A stretch of 64,000 nt of DNA from JAXMCK01 sp046349395 (GCA_046349395.1 JAXMCK010000006.1:1-64000), one strand, 5' to 3'; numbered from the stretch's first letter, positions 1 through 8,995 are shown. A program made the numbers and translations. Notes: generated by a model from the letters alone, not told the origin.

Positions 1-185
1 TTGAGAACACGGGTTTGACCTTCGCGGGCTGGGATGCCTTGAAGTAGGGACGGTTCAAGAAAAAACATCGCTAACGCTGTCCAGATTTTGCCATTCGGTA
101 GTATTAGTCGGCCAGCTGCGGTTTCCCACGCGGAAAGTAGCAAAAGGCGGGCAATGCCGTGGCAGTGGCCTCATGGTATGTTGGC

Positions 186-225
186 GCGGACGCGTCCCGC
201 CGGAGAAGTGGCGGGACGTGTCCGC
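186..225 (-). terminator. Strong hairpin downstream of glnT
   Basis: Two 16-base arms (186-201 and 210-225) pair with a single G-U-type mismatch around an 8-base loop. The hairpin sits 12 bases beyond the glnT stop codon. It lacks a clear U-tract on the leftward transcript, so intrinsic termination is likely but not certain. Bases 1-185 to its left hold no gene I can support. Confidence 0.6.
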
Positions 226-237
226 CTCGGGCTTCGC

Positions 238-1539
238 TTAGAGATCGATCGCGTTCTGTCGTTCCCACTCGGAGAAGGACTGGCAGAACCTCGTCCACTC
301 GTCGTTCTTGAGCTTGACGTAGGAGGTCGAGAACTCGTCGCCGAGGAGGGACTTCAGGGTCTTGTTGGCGTCGAAGGCGCGGATGGCATCCAGCATGTTG
401 AGGGGCAGCTTCGGGGCGTTCTTCACCTTGTGGCCCTCGGCGTACATGTCGATGTCGAGACGCTTCGGGGGGATCGCCTGGTTCCTGATGCCGTCGAGGC
501 CGGCGGCGATGAAGGCGGCTTGCAGGAGGTAGGGATTGGCGGCGCCGTCGGCGAGGCGGAACTCGAAGCGGCCCTTGTCGGGGACGCGGACCATGTGGGT
601 GCGGTTGTTGCCGGACCAGGTGACGGTGTTGGGCGACCAGGTGGCACCGGAGAGGGTGCGGGGCGCGTTGATGCGCTTGTAGCTGTTGACGACGGGGTTG
701 GTGATGGCGGCCAGCGACTCGGCGTGCTTCAGCACACCGCCCAGGAACTGGTAGGCGAGTGCGGAGAGACCCAGTTCGTCGTGGTCGTCGTGGAAGAGGT
801 TGCGGCTGCCCTTCCACACCGAGAGGTGGATGTGGGCGCCGTTGCCGGTGAGGAAGGGGAACGGCTTCGGCATGAAGGTGGCGCGCAGGCCGTGCTTCTC
901 GGCGATCGAGCGCACCATGTACTTGAAGAAGGCGTGCCGGTCGGCGGTGATGAGCGCGTTGTCGTAGCCCCAGTTCATCTCGAACTGGCCGTTCGCGTCC
1001 TCGTGGTCGTTCTGGTAGACGCCCCAGCCCAGCTTCAGCATCGCCTCGCAGATCTCGGCGATGACGTCGAAGCGGCGCATCAGCGCCTGCTGGTCGTAGC
1101 AGGGCTTCGGCGCGTTGTCGGCGTGGTCGGAGATGGCCGAGCCGTCGGCGCTCAAGAGGAAATACTCGGCCTCGACGCCGGTCTTGACGGTGTAGCCGGC
1201 GGCCTCGGCGGCGGCGACGGCGTTCTTCAGGACGATGCGCGGGGCGTGGCCGACGGGAGCACCGTTCATGTGCAGGTCGGCGGCGAGCCAGGCGACCTCG
1301 GGCTTCCAGGGAAGCTGGGTCAGGCTGTCCGGATCGGGGATGCCGAACATGTCCGGATGGGCCGGCGTCATGTCGAGATAGGTCGAGAAGCCGGCGAAGC
1401 CCGCCCCGTTCTCCTGCATCTCGGCGATGGCCGCGGCCGGTACCAGCTTCGAGCGCTGCACGCCGAAGAGGTCGGTGAAGCTGATCAGAAAGAACTTGAT
1501 GCCCTGGTCTTTGGCGGCCTTCGCCAGGTCCTTCGCCAT
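238..1539 (-). CDS. glnT: Type III glutamine synthetase GlnT (gamma-glutamylamide synthetase family)
   Basis: 433 aa, full length for the GlnT group (about 435 aa). These enzymes use ATP to ligate an amine, ammonia or in relatives methylamine, to glutamate in the cytoplasm. Visible family signatures are the N-terminal FFLISFTDLFGVQRSKLVP, the acidic NDHEDANGQFEMNW segment, the GNGAHIHLS ATP-site motif, and NSYKRINAPRTLSGATWSPN followed by NNRTHMVR. The start is ATG with a GGGGA about 10 bases upstream. It lies on the same strand as glxBCD but is separated from them by three genes. Members near glx/mgs genes may be gamma-glutamylmethylamide synthetase; sequence alone does not decide this, and no mgd (N-methylglutamate dehydrogenase) genes are in view. 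Confidence 0.9.
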   Translation of the reverse strand: MAKDLAKAAKDQGIKFFLISFTDLFGVQRSKLVPAAAIAEMQENGAGFAGFSTYLDMTPAHPDMFGIPDPDSLTQLPWKPEVAWLAADLHMNGAPVGHAPRIVLKNAVAAAEAAGYTVKTGVEAEYFLLSADGSAISDHADNAPKPCYDQQALMRRFDVIAEICEAMLKLGWGVYQNDHEDANGQFEMNWGYDNALITADRHAFFKYMVRSIAEKHGLRATFMPKPFPFLTGNGAHIHLSVWKGSRNLFHDDHDELGLSALAYQFLGGVLKHAESLAAITNPVVNSYKRINAPRTLSGATWSPNTVTWSGNNRTHMVRVPDKGRFEFRLADGAANPYLLQAAFIAAGLDGIRNQAIPPKRLDIDMYAEGHKVKNAPKLPLNMLDAIRAFDANKTLKSLLGDEFSTSYVKLKNDEWTRFCQSFSEWERQNAIDL

Positions 1540-1650
1540 GGTGCCGTTTTCCCCGTTGTTTGGCCGGACCCTAGTGCAGCGACCGCCGGCAGGCCATGCC
1601 TTCCGTGCGGTGGCGGGAAGGCCCGGAAAGCATGGCAGGCGGCCGAAAGA

Positions 1651-3834
1651 TCAGGGCAGCGGCTGGTGTGAGAGGTCGCAGGTGGTCGAGCCGCCGCCGA
1701 CCTCGGCCGCCAGGATCGCCGGCTGGTCGGTCGAGGTGCCCTTGCTGCCCCAGAACAGGTTGAAGGTGCGCAGCGAGTTCGGCATCGAATGGATGCGCAG
1801 CCAGGACGAGGAGGAGCCGCAGGTGGCGATGTAGGTGCGCAATTGGCCCTCCTCGAAGGTCGGCGAGGGGCCGTTGGTCAGGTTGGCGTGGTGGTCGAAG
1901 TTCAGCGCCTCGGTGAAGGCGACGTGGCAGGTACGGCAGGCCGAGGCGTAGACCTTCTTGTAGTAGCGCGTCTCGGTCGTGGAGAGGCCCTGCCAGCTGG
2001 CCGGGAGATAGTTCTTATTGAGCGTGTGGCCCGACGCGTACCAGCCGGCGATCAGCTCCTTCTCGGCGGTGGTGGGCCCCGCCTTGAGGACGTTCTGGTT
2101 CAACTTGTAGATCGATTCCTTCTGCGCCGTCTCGCTCAGTGCCGTCTTGGTCGAGAAGACGAAGTTGCCGGTGTCGTAAGGCAGGAAGTGGGCGCCGATG
2201 TTGGCCGAGCCCGCACCTGTCGTGCCCAGCGCCTTGGTCGGGAAGCGGCCGGCATACTTGTCGCCGCCGTGGCAGGCGACGCAGACGCCGGGCACGAACT
2301 TCTCGGTGCGGCCGTCGAGGTTGATCGACGGCAACAGCTGGCCGCCGGGGCCGTAGATGAGGAAGCGGGTGAAGGGCTTGCCGCCGTTCACGCCGGCCGT
2401 GACGCCGTAGTCCATGGCGACGCAGGCGACGAGGTTCTTGCCGGCGATCGCGTTGTCGATCGCGGTGTCGGCGGCACCCTGCGTCTCGTTGGCCGGGCCC
2501 AGATGGTTGCAGACATAGGCCGCGGTCCGATCGGCGGCGTAGGACACCGAGTGGTGGCGGCGGGTGAGGTTGAGGTCGACGCGGTTGATGTAGGTGGCCG
2601 CCTCCTCGGTCTTCCCGGTCTCGAGGTAGGGCGCCATCTTGGTCGCCTTCTTCCAGTCGTCGAAGGTCGTCGGGGTCGTGAGCTCGCCCGTGGAGGTGCA
2701 GCCCTTGGCGGCCCCGATCGCCACATAGTAGCGGCAGGCCGAGAGCCTGGAATCGATGCCCTTGGCGGCGAGGAAGAGGTCGGACCCCGGCACGTTGTCG
2801 GACGGGAAGCCCGTCGGCGGCGGCAGGAAGAGGCCGACCTCGGTGCCGTTCTTCTTCGCCGACATGCCGGTGACGAGCGGTGCTGCACTGTCGGTCAGCA
2901 CGACGCGCAGGCTGCCCCAGGTGGTGGTGTCCTCCGGCAGCAGGAAGGTGGTCGTCAGCCCCTCGCAGGTGAACTTGATCGCGGCCCCGCCCGGCTGGCC
3001 GAAGCTGAAATGGCCGAAGGCATTGACGGTGATCGGGCCCTCGATCGCCGTGTTGGAGCCGTTCAGGAGGGTCGCCTTGGGCGAGACGACCTTGCCGAAG
3101 AACTCGTTGTTGACGCCGCAGGGATTGCCGTCGGCCAGCACCAGCCGGCCGGCGATCGCCTCGCGGTCCTGGATGCCGAACATGATCGGGTTGAAGGCGG
3201 CAGCGTTGTTCATGACGATGCCGGTGTCGCACTGCCCGAAGGGGTAGAGCGAGCTGGCCCGGCAAAAAACGTCGTAGGTGCCGTTCGGCACGTTCGGCAC
3301 GGTGAAGAAGCCGCGGACGGTCGACTTCACGGTCGAGGTGACGGCGTTGGTCGAGGTGTTCTTCAGGAAGGCCTCGGCACCCGCCAGATAGACGCCGTTG
3401 TCGAGACCGTCGGTGCTGTCGGGTGGGACGTAGTACCCGCTGCGGATGTCGGCCGTGTAGAAGTTGCCGGACGGTGCGGAGGCGGCCGGCGCCTTCAGGG
3501 TGACGGAAGCCGGGATGTCCGGTGCGGTGCCGATCGTGTCGGTGTTCACCGCGACGCGGCGCTCGGTGTAGCCGCCCTTGCCGTTGGACACGAGGACGTA
3601 GGCGAAGTGCAGGCCCGGCCCGCCCGGCAATTGCCAGGACATGGTCTTGCCGCTTGTGCTGAGGATCTTCCCGTCGGTCACCCGCCAGGCGTAGCTCAGC
3701 GTGCTGCCCTTGGGGTCGGAGGCGGTGGCCGTCACCGTGACGGTGGGTCCGGCCGCGTCGGCAGGACGAGGGGACGATCCGAGGACACCGGCGATCACGC
3801 CCAGTGCCAGCGCCAGAAGGCGTCTGACCGACAT
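1651..3834 (-). CDS. Secreted protein with two CXXCH haem-binding motifs
   Basis: 727 aa. Residues 1-27 form a signal peptide ending near RPADA. Residues about 30-95 look like an Ig/PKD-type beta domain, and about 160-200 like a carboxypeptidase-regulatory-type fold (GFFTVPNVPNGTYDVFC). The C-terminal third carries two c-type haem motifs, CVACH at 518-522 and CRTCH at 633-637. This suggests a periplasmic or surface electron-carrying or haem-sensing protein. No known enzyme domain was recognised, and the many cysteines outside the haem motifs suggest disulphides. The start ATG follows GGGGGGAAG. It is transcribed toward glnT but with its own spacing. Haem attachment is inferred only from the motifs. 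Confidence 0.7.
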   Translation of the reverse strand: MSVRRLLALALGVIAGVLGSSPRPADAAGPTVTVTATASDPKGSTLSYAWRVTDGKILSTSGKTMSWQLPGGPGLHFAYVLVSNGKGGYTERRVAVNTDTIGTAPDIPASVTLKAPAASAPSGNFYTADIRSGYYVPPDSTDGLDNGVYLAGAEAFLKNTSTNAVTSTVKSTVRGFFTVPNVPNGTYDVFCRASSLYPFGQCDTGIVMNNAAAFNPIMFGIQDREAIAGRLVLADGNPCGVNNEFFGKVVSPKATLLNGSNTAIEGPITVNAFGHFSFGQPGGAAIKFTCEGLTTTFLLPEDTTTWGSLRVVLTDSAAPLVTGMSAKKNGTEVGLFLPPPTGFPSDNVPGSDLFLAAKGIDSRLSACRYYVAIGAAKGCTSTGELTTPTTFDDWKKATKMAPYLETGKTEEAATYINRVDLNLTRRHHSVSYAADRTAAYVCNHLGPANETQGAADTAIDNAIAGKNLVACVAMDYGVTAGVNGGKPFTRFLIYGPGGQLLPSINLDGRTEKFVPGVCVACHGGDKYAGRFPTKALGTTGAGSANIGAHFLPYDTGNFVFSTKTALSETAQKESIYKLNQNVLKAGPTTAEKELIAGWYASGHTLNKNYLPASWQGLSTTETRYYKKVYASACRTCHVAFTEALNFDHHANLTNGPSPTFEEGQLRTYIATCGSSSSWLRIHSMPNSLRTFNLFWGSKGTSTDQPAILAAEVGGGSTTCDLSHQPLP

Positions 3835-3988
3835 CGTTCGCTTCCCCCCATGCCGCGAGCCGCCGCTGCCGGCTCGCCGAACGGGGCAAGATTCCGCCGC
3901 GCCCTAGGGGCTGTCCATCAATTTATCTGAATGTTCCGAGGCGCTGCACGCCACCGCCGCTCGCGTGAAGGGGCCGCGGCGACGATGT

Positions 3989-4783
3989 TCAATAGGCCCG
4001 CGTGAACCCGCCGTCGTGGAGGATGTTGAGCCCGGTCATGTGGTCCGAGAACGATGACAGCAGTCCGTCCACGGCGACCGCGACCTCCTCGGGCCGGGCG
4101 TATTTCCGTAGCGGGACGTTCGCGGTCTCCTCCGCGAGGCGCTCCTCGTAGCTCATCCCCGATGCGGCGGCACGGCGCTCGATACCGGCCACGTACCAGG
4201 GCGAGAGCGTGCCACCCAGCGAGAGCGTGTTGACGTGGATGCCCTGCTCTCCGAGTGCGAAGGCGAGCGTCTTGGCCTCGGCCAACCAGGCGCAGCGGAT
4301 CACGTTGCTGGTCGCGTAGTGGCCCAGCACCTGGGCCGAGGAGATGCCCGAGACGATCACGACCTTGCACCGCCGGCCGCTCCGGGGGTCGGGCCGCATG
4401 GTCGCGAGTGCCGCCTTGAGCAGGGCCAGAGGGCCAACGAAGCTGGTCTGGAAGATCTCGCGCCATGTTTCGGCGGACGGCAGCGGGTCGTTGGTGGCGT
4501 GCGGCTGGGGCGGCATCAGCACGGCCCCGTCCAGGGCGACGCCCCTCGCCGCCAGATCCCGTGCGAAGGCCTCGACCGAGGCGTCGCTCGCCATGTCCAC
4601 GGCGATCCAGGAGCAAGCGGGACGGCACCCGGCTGCCGTCAGTTCCTCGCCGAGCGACCGCAGCCTGCCCTCGTCGCGGGCGGCTAGAACGAGCGAGCAC
4701 CCGCCTCGCGCCAGCCTGGCGCAGACAGCGCGCCCGATGCCGCCGGTGGCACCCGTGACGAGCACGGTCCTGGGCTCAGTCAT
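3989..4783 (-). CDS. SDR-family oxidoreductase lacking the catalytic lysine
   Basis: 264 aa from the ATG that follows a good GGAGGA site; an upstream in-frame extension exists but is not needed. The Rossmann dinucleotide motif TGATGGIG is at residues 10-17. The active-site region reads VVIVSGISSAQVLGHYATSN, so Tyr156 is present but the normal Lys of YxxxK is Asn160. The C-terminus (NILHDGGFTRAY) is typical of SDRs. Without the lysine the protein may be a poor dehydrogenase, a reductase with altered chemistry, or a binding/regulatory SDR. It is divergent from the cupin gene to the right. Substrate unknown. Confidence 0.85.
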   Translation of the reverse strand: MTEPRTVLVTGATGGIGRAVCARLARGGCSLVLAARDEGRLRSLGEELTAAGCRPACSWIAVDMASDASVEAFARDLAARGVALDGAVLMPPQPHATNDPLPSAETWREIFQTSFVGPLALLKAALATMRPDPRSGRRCKVVIVSGISSAQVLGHYATSNVIRCAWLAEAKTLAFALGEQGIHVNTLSLGGTLSPWYVAGIERRAAASGMSYEERLAEETANVPLRKYARPEEVAVAVDGLLSSFSDHMTGLNILHDGGFTRAY

Positions 4784-5117
4784 GCCGGTCCTCCTCTGCC
4801 AGCGCCCACACCAGCCCCGTGGGCGGAGCGAGCATAGGGGTGCCGGCGCTCGGGCGAGAAGAGTGCTCGGCCACGACCAAGCCCGGGCGGTGACCCAGAC
4901 TCTCCCGGATGGTCGAGTTCTCGCCCGATCTGGAGGGAGCCTTGGCCGAGATCGCGGCTCCAACGAGGCGGCCGGTCGTCGGTCGTTCGGGTTAGGGCCC
5001 GAAGTCCGTCAGCGACCTACGACAGCGTCGTTGCAGCTTGCCGCAGGGGGCTGTCTATTGCCTGTTCGACCTATGCTGCCCGGAGGTCCGGCCCTCGGGG
5101 TCGACAGGAGGTGAGCC
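4784..5117. other. Divergent intergenic region, no gene seen
   Basis: A 334-base gap between the leftward SDR and the rightward cupin. It must contain two outward promoters and ends in strong ribosome-binding sites on both sides (GGAGGA before the SDR, AGGAGGTGA before the cupin). No convincing small ORF, repeat or RNA was recognised. Confidence 0.5.
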
Positions 5118-5576
5118 ATGCCGAAGATCGACGTCGCCGCTCTGCCCTTCGTCGCGCGCGGGGGCTATCCGCCGCCGCACGACAGGCTGGTCGAGGGTCG
5201 CTCGCGCAAGCGTCTGGGCGACGAGGCCGGCCTGACGCAGTTCGGCGTCAACCTGTCGAGGCTCACGCCCGGCGCCTTCTCGTCGCTGCGGCATTGGCAC
5301 GAGAACCAGGACGAATTCGTGTTCGTGCTCGAAGGCGAGCTGACGCTGATCGAGGACGATAGCGAGACCGTGCTGCGGCCGGGCGATGCGGCGGGTTTCA
5401 AGGCGGGCGTCGCCAACGGCCATCATCTGGTCAACCGCTCGACCGGCGATGCCCTCTATCTCGAGATCGGCACGCGCACGCCGCACGAACGCGCACACTT
5501 TTCCGACGTCGATCTCGTCGCCGAAGCGGACGAGGCGGGTGTCCGTTACACCCGAAAGGACGGTGGGCCGCTGTGA
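5118..5576 (+). CDS. Single-domain cupin protein
   Basis: 152 aa, starting at ATG after an ideal AGGAGGTGA. One conserved beta-barrel spans residues about 50-115. Cupin motif 1 is HWHENQDEFVFVLEGELTL, with two histidines and a glutamate as probable metal ligands, and motif 2 is PGDAAGFKAGVANGHHLVN. Such proteins bind a small ligand or act as metal-dependent isomerases or dioxygenases, and no function can be assigned here. It is convergent with glxD, with 15 bases between the stop codons. Confidence 0.85.
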   Translation: MPKIDVAALPFVARGGYPPPHDRLVEGRSRKRLGDEAGLTQFGVNLSRLTPGAFSSLRHWHENQDEFVFVLEGELTLIEDDSETVLRPGDAAGFKAGVANGHHLVNRSTGDALYLEIGTRTPHERAHFSDVDLVAEADEAGVRYTRKDGGPL

Positions 5577-5591
5577 CCAGTCCCGGACCGC

Positions 5592-6911
5592 TCAGTAGGT
5601 CGCCTTGCCCGGGATCCAGCTCGTACCGGCGAGGGGCACCTCGGCCATGGCGGCGGCTTCGACGGTCAGAGCCACGAGGTCCTCGGGCTCGAGGTTGAGG
5701 ACGTGGCTCTTGCCGCAGGCGCGGGCCAGGGTCTGAAGCTCCAGGACCATGACGGTGAGGTAGTTCTTGAGCAGGCGCGCACCGTGCTCGGGCGGGAGGC
5801 GCTTCTGCAGCTCGGGGTCCTGGGTGGTGATGCCGGGCGGGCAGCGGCCGGTGTGGCAGTGGTGGCAGAAGCCAGGGGCAGTGCCGAGGGCGGCGTAGTC
5901 CTCGTGCCAAGCGTCGGAATTGCAGCCCAGGGCGATCATCGAGGCGACGCCGATCGAGACGGCGTCGGCACCGAGCGCCAGGGCCTTGGCGACGTCGGCG
6001 CCGGAGCGGATGCCGCCCGAGACGATGAGCTGCACCTTGCGGTGCATGCCGAGCTCCTGGAGCGTCTTCACGGCGAGGCGCGTGGCGGGGAGTGTCGGGA
6101 TGCCGACATGCTCGATGAAGACGTCCTGGGTGGCCGCGGTCCCACCCTGCATGCCGTCGACGACGATGACGTCGGCCCCGGCCTTCACCGCCAGCGCCAC
6201 GTCGTACTGGACGCGGGTGGCACCCACCTTGACGTAGATCGGCTTCTGCCAGTCGGTGATCTCGCGCAGCTCGTGGATCTTGATCTCGAGATCGTCGGGG
6301 CCGGTCCAGTCGGGGTGACGGCAGGCGCTGCGCTGGTCGATGCCGACCGGCAGGTTGCGCATGTTGGCGACGCGCTGGGTGATCTTCTGGCCCAGCAGCA
6401 TGCCGCCGCCGCCGGGCTTCGCCCCCTGGCCGACCACGACCTCGATGGCGTCGCAGCGGCGGAGATCGTCGGGATTCAGGCCGTAGCGCGAGGGCAGGAC
6501 CTGGTAGACGAGGGTCTTCGACGAGCGGCGCTCCTCGTCGGTCATGCCGCCGTCGCCGGTGGTGGTGGAGGTGCCCATAGCTGTGGCGGCGAGGCCCAGG
6601 GCCTCCTTGGCGTTGGCGCCCAGCGCGCCGAAGCTCATGCCGGCGATGGTGATCGGGATCTTCAGCTCGATCGGCTTCGCACCGTGATGGCCGCCCAGCG
6701 AGACGTCGGTCGCACAGCGCTCGCGGTACCCTTCGAGCGGGTAGCGCGACATCGAAGCACCCAGCAGCAGCAGGTCGTCGAAGGTCGGGAGCTTCCGCTT
6801 CGCGCCGTAGCCGCGGATCTCGTAGACGCCGGCGTCGGCCGCGCGCTGGATCTCGCGCACGACCTGCGGCGGGAAGCTGTGGGACGGGCGCGAGGTGCCG
6901 TCGTCGCTCAT
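5592..6911 (-). CDS. glxD: FMN-binding glutamate synthase-like subunit GlxD / MgsC
   Basis: 439 aa, beginning at MSDDG (ATG 19 bases after the glxC stop); an earlier in-frame ATG lies inside glxC and is less likely. The protein corresponds to the FMN/Fe-S domain of glutamate synthase: a TIM barrel with GMSFGALGANAKEALG and IVVDGMQGGTAATQDVF, and a cysteine cluster GFCHHCHTGRCPPGITTQ for the [3Fe-4S] centre. With GlxB (glutaminase domain) and GlxC (GXGXG domain) it makes a split glutamate synthase-like enzyme. In methylotrophs the orthologous MgsABC forms N-methylglutamate from glutamate and methylamine. Which reaction applies here is unresolved. Confidence 0.9.
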   Translation of the reverse strand: MSDDGTSRPSHSFPPQVVREIQRAADAGVYEIRGYGAKRKLPTFDDLLLLGASMSRYPLEGYRERCATDVSLGGHHGAKPIELKIPITIAGMSFGALGANAKEALGLAATAMGTSTTTGDGGMTDEERRSSKTLVYQVLPSRYGLNPDDLRRCDAIEVVVGQGAKPGGGGMLLGQKITQRVANMRNLPVGIDQRSACRHPDWTGPDDLEIKIHELREITDWQKPIYVKVGATRVQYDVALAVKAGADVIVVDGMQGGTAATQDVFIEHVGIPTLPATRLAVKTLQELGMHRKVQLIVSGGIRSGADVAKALALGADAVSIGVASMIALGCNSDAWHEDYAALGTAPGFCHHCHTGRCPPGITTQDPELQKRLPPEHGARLLKNYLTVMVLELQTLARACGKSHVLNLEPEDLVALTVEAAAMAEVPLAGTSWIPGKATY

Positions 6912-6930
6912 GCGGGGGGCTCCGGCCGGC

Positions 6931-7614
6931 TCAGTAGGAGGCGGCGTGGTCGACGTGGAAATTGTAGAGGCGGCGGGCACTGCCGTAGCGCTTGAAGCTC
7001 CTGGGATCGGCGTCGAAGCCGGCGGCGTCGAGGAGGCGCTTCAGGTCGGCAACGTGCTCGTCGCGGAGCGGCTTCTCGATGCAGTCGGCACCGAGGCTGC
7101 CGACCTTGCCGCGGACGTAGAGCCGGGCCTCGTAGATCGAATCGCCGAGGTCGGCCCCGGCGTCGCCCAGGACGACGAGATTGCCGGTCTGGGCCATGAA
7201 GGCGCTCATGTGGCCGACCGAGCCGCGGACGACGATGTCGATGCCCTTCATCGAGATGCCGGTGCGGGACGAGCTGTCGCCCTCGACGATGAGGAGGCCG
7301 CCGCGGCCGGAAGCGCCGGCACCCTGGGCGCAGTTGCCCTTCACCCGGACGATGCCGGACATCATGTTCTCGGCGACGGCCGGGCCGGCATGGCCGTCGA
7401 TGACGATCTCGGCCTGCTTGTTCATACCGCCGCAGTAGAAGCCGACATGGCCCTTCACGGCGATGCGGATGGGGGCGTCGACGCCGGCGGCGACGGCGTG
7501 GGCGCCCATGGGATTGGTGATCTGCCAGTCGACCTCGTTGGTGCCGGGCGGCAGTGCGTGCAGGCGCGCGTTGAGGTCGCGCAGGCTCGTGGAGCCCAGA
7601 TCGATCGCCGGCAT
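6931..7614 (-). CDS. glxC: GXGXG-domain glutamate synthase-like subunit GlxC / MgsB
   Basis: 227 aa. It is a stand-alone version of the C-terminal right-handed beta-helix of glutamate synthase, with the repeating glycine pattern visible in GAGASGRGGLLIVEGDSSS, RGSVGHMSAFMAQTG and RGKVGSLGADC. This domain is structural and links the amidotransferase and FMN subunits. Its ATG overlaps the glxB stop as TGATG, which implies coupled translation and 1:1 production. The C-terminal tail (KRYGSARRLYNFHVDHAA) is typical of GlxC. Confidence 0.9.
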   Translation of the reverse strand: MPAIDLGSTSLRDLNARLHALPPGTNEVDWQITNPMGAHAVAAGVDAPIRIAVKGHVGFYCGGMNKQAEIVIDGHAGPAVAENMMSGIVRVKGNCAQGAGASGRGGLLIVEGDSSSRTGISMKGIDIVVRGSVGHMSAFMAQTGNLVVLGDAGADLGDSIYEARLYVRGKVGSLGADCIEKPLRDEHVADLKRLLDAAGFDADPRSFKRYGSARRLYNFHVDHAASY

Positions 7615-8513
7615 CAGTGGCTGCCCCAGCTGTAGACCTGGGCGGGTGCGGGCTCCCAGATGCGAGCCTTGTCGGCCCCCGGCAGGCGGGCGATGGCGCG
7701 AAACTCGGTCGCCATGGCGACCCAGTCGTCGGTCTCGGCGAGCACGGCGTGCTTGCAGGCGATCGGATCGCGCAGGACCGCGAAGCCGTCGGAGGTGCCC
7801 ACACAGAAGGTGTAGAAGCCGTCGAGGTCCTTGATGCCGGCTTCGAGCGCCTCCTTGAGGGTCGCACCCTGGCGCAGGCGCCAGGTCAGGTAGCCGGCGG
7901 CGACCTCGGTGTCGTTGTCGGTCTGGAAGGTGATCCCTTCCCGCTTTAGCTCCTCGCGCAGGCGGTTGTGGTTGCTGAGCGAGCCGTTGTGCACGAGGCA
8001 GAGATCCATGCCCGTCGAAAAGGGGTGGCTGTGCTCGGTGGTGACGGCACTCTCGGTCGCCATGCGGGTGTGGCCGATGGCGTGCGTGCCGCTGATGTCG
8101 CCCAAGTGGAAGCGGGCGGCGACGTCGCGCGGCAGGCCCTTCTCCTTGAAGATCTCGATCGTGTGGCCGGCCGACATGATGCGCAGCTCGGGCCGGTTCG
8201 CCTGCAGCCAGTGGTGGATCTGGTCGAAGCTCTCGTGGACGACGAGCACGGCGTGGCTGGCGCGGACCTCGAGCGAGGCGACGTCGCCGAGATCCTTGGC
8301 GAGCTCGCTCTGCAGGGCGTGCCAGTTGCAGTCCGGATCGGGACTGAAGAGGACGAGCTTCACCGCGTCCGAGGGGGCCGGATCGCGGTACACCGCGATG
8401 CCCGCGCTGTCGGGGCCGCGCTCGGTCATCTCGACCAGCATGGTGGAGATCAGCTCGCCCAGCCGGGGGCGCAGCTCGCTGCTCTTCGTGTAGAGACCGA
8501 CAATACCGCACAT
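7614..8513 (-). CDS. glxB: Class II glutamine amidotransferase subunit GlxB / MgsA
   Basis: 299 aa, started at the ATG that gives the N-terminal sequence MCGIVGLYTK. Cys2 becomes the Ntn nucleophile after Met removal, so longer upstream starts would inactivate the enzyme. Further Ntn-family residues are visible: TERGPDSAG, HNGSLSNHNRLREELKREG and TDNDTEVAAGYL. The subunit would hydrolyse glutamine or bind the amine donor for the GlxCD synthase. It is the first gene of the leftward glxBCD operon and diverges from the small-membrane-protein operon at 8711. Confidence 0.9.
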   Translation of the reverse strand: MCGIVGLYTKSSELRPRLGELISTMLVEMTERGPDSAGIAVYRDPAPSDAVKLVLFSPDPDCNWHALQSELAKDLGDVASLEVRASHAVLVVHESFDQIHHWLQANRPELRIMSAGHTIEIFKEKGLPRDVAARFHLGDISGTHAIGHTRMATESAVTTEHSHPFSTGMDLCLVHNGSLSNHNRLREELKREGITFQTDNDTEVAAGYLTWRLRQGATLKEALEAGIKDLDGFYTFCVGTSDGFAVLRDPIACKHAVLAETDDWVAMATEFRAIARLPGADKARIWEPAPAQVYSWGSH

Positions 8514-8710
8514 GGCTTTCGTCCCGCCGCCAGAGCGCCATCCTAGCGCGCCCCCGCAGGTGCAACAAGGGAACAAATATTTCCTCTGGGGAACTAGGCT
8601 TCGGATGACTGCGGCGCCTTGACAGGCCGGGCCGGACCGGTCAGCGTCCACCCTCAGGAAAAAAGATTGCCCGGTGCGCAACAAGCACGTGCCGGCAGAC
8701 GGGGATGGCC
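8514..8710. promoter_or_regulatory. Divergent promoter region glxB / membrane-protein operon
   Basis: This 197-base region separates two oppositely transcribed operons. It contains an AT palindrome AAATATTT (8575-8582) flanked by GGAAC and CC, unusual in this GC-rich context, and a perfect -35-like TTGACA at 8619-8624 facing right. No convincing -10 was found for either direction. Co-regulation of the two operons from here is an inference. Confidence 0.35.
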
Positions 8711-8995
8711 ATGGCCGCTCAGCGCGACCCGAGGATCGACGCCCTCTACTCGTCCGACCGCCGCAATGCCTGGCTGTTCGTGGCAGCGTTGTGGCTCAGC
8801 GTGCTGTTCGTCCTCTACGAGGTCTGGACCCTCGTCCCCGACACGGGCGTGCGCGTCGTGCTGGCTGTCTCGGCCCTGCTGGTCCTCGTCTTCAACACCG
8901 CGTCCATCGGGGCCATGGTCAAGCACTACGCCGAGGACAAGGACTTCATCTACGGGCTGGACCTGCGCCATCAGGACGCCGGCCGCCGCGACTGA
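8711..8995 (+). CDS. Small membrane protein, two predicted TM helices
   Basis: 94 aa from the second ATG (8711), which has GGGG six bases upstream; the ATG at 8705 directly abuts that site. Two hydrophobic segments (WLFVAALWLSVLFVLYEVW and VVLAVSALLVLVFNTASIGA) are separated by a short loop, with charged termini. I do not recognise a family. It is the first of three tiny membrane-protein genes immediately upstream of an APC permease, which suggests an accessory or regulatory role for that transporter. Confidence 0.7.
   Translation: MAAQRDPRIDALYSSDRRNAWLFVAALWLSVLFVLYEVWTLVPDTGVRVVLAVSALLVLVFNTASIGAMVKHYAEDKDFIYGLDLRHQDAGRRD

Noticed and set aside
88..1671. Long rightward open frame opposite glnT (527 codons)
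   Set aside because: It is the antisense of glnT, with Val/Gly/Glu/Asp-biased sequence, no ribosome-binding site and no family resemblance; such frames arise from high GC.
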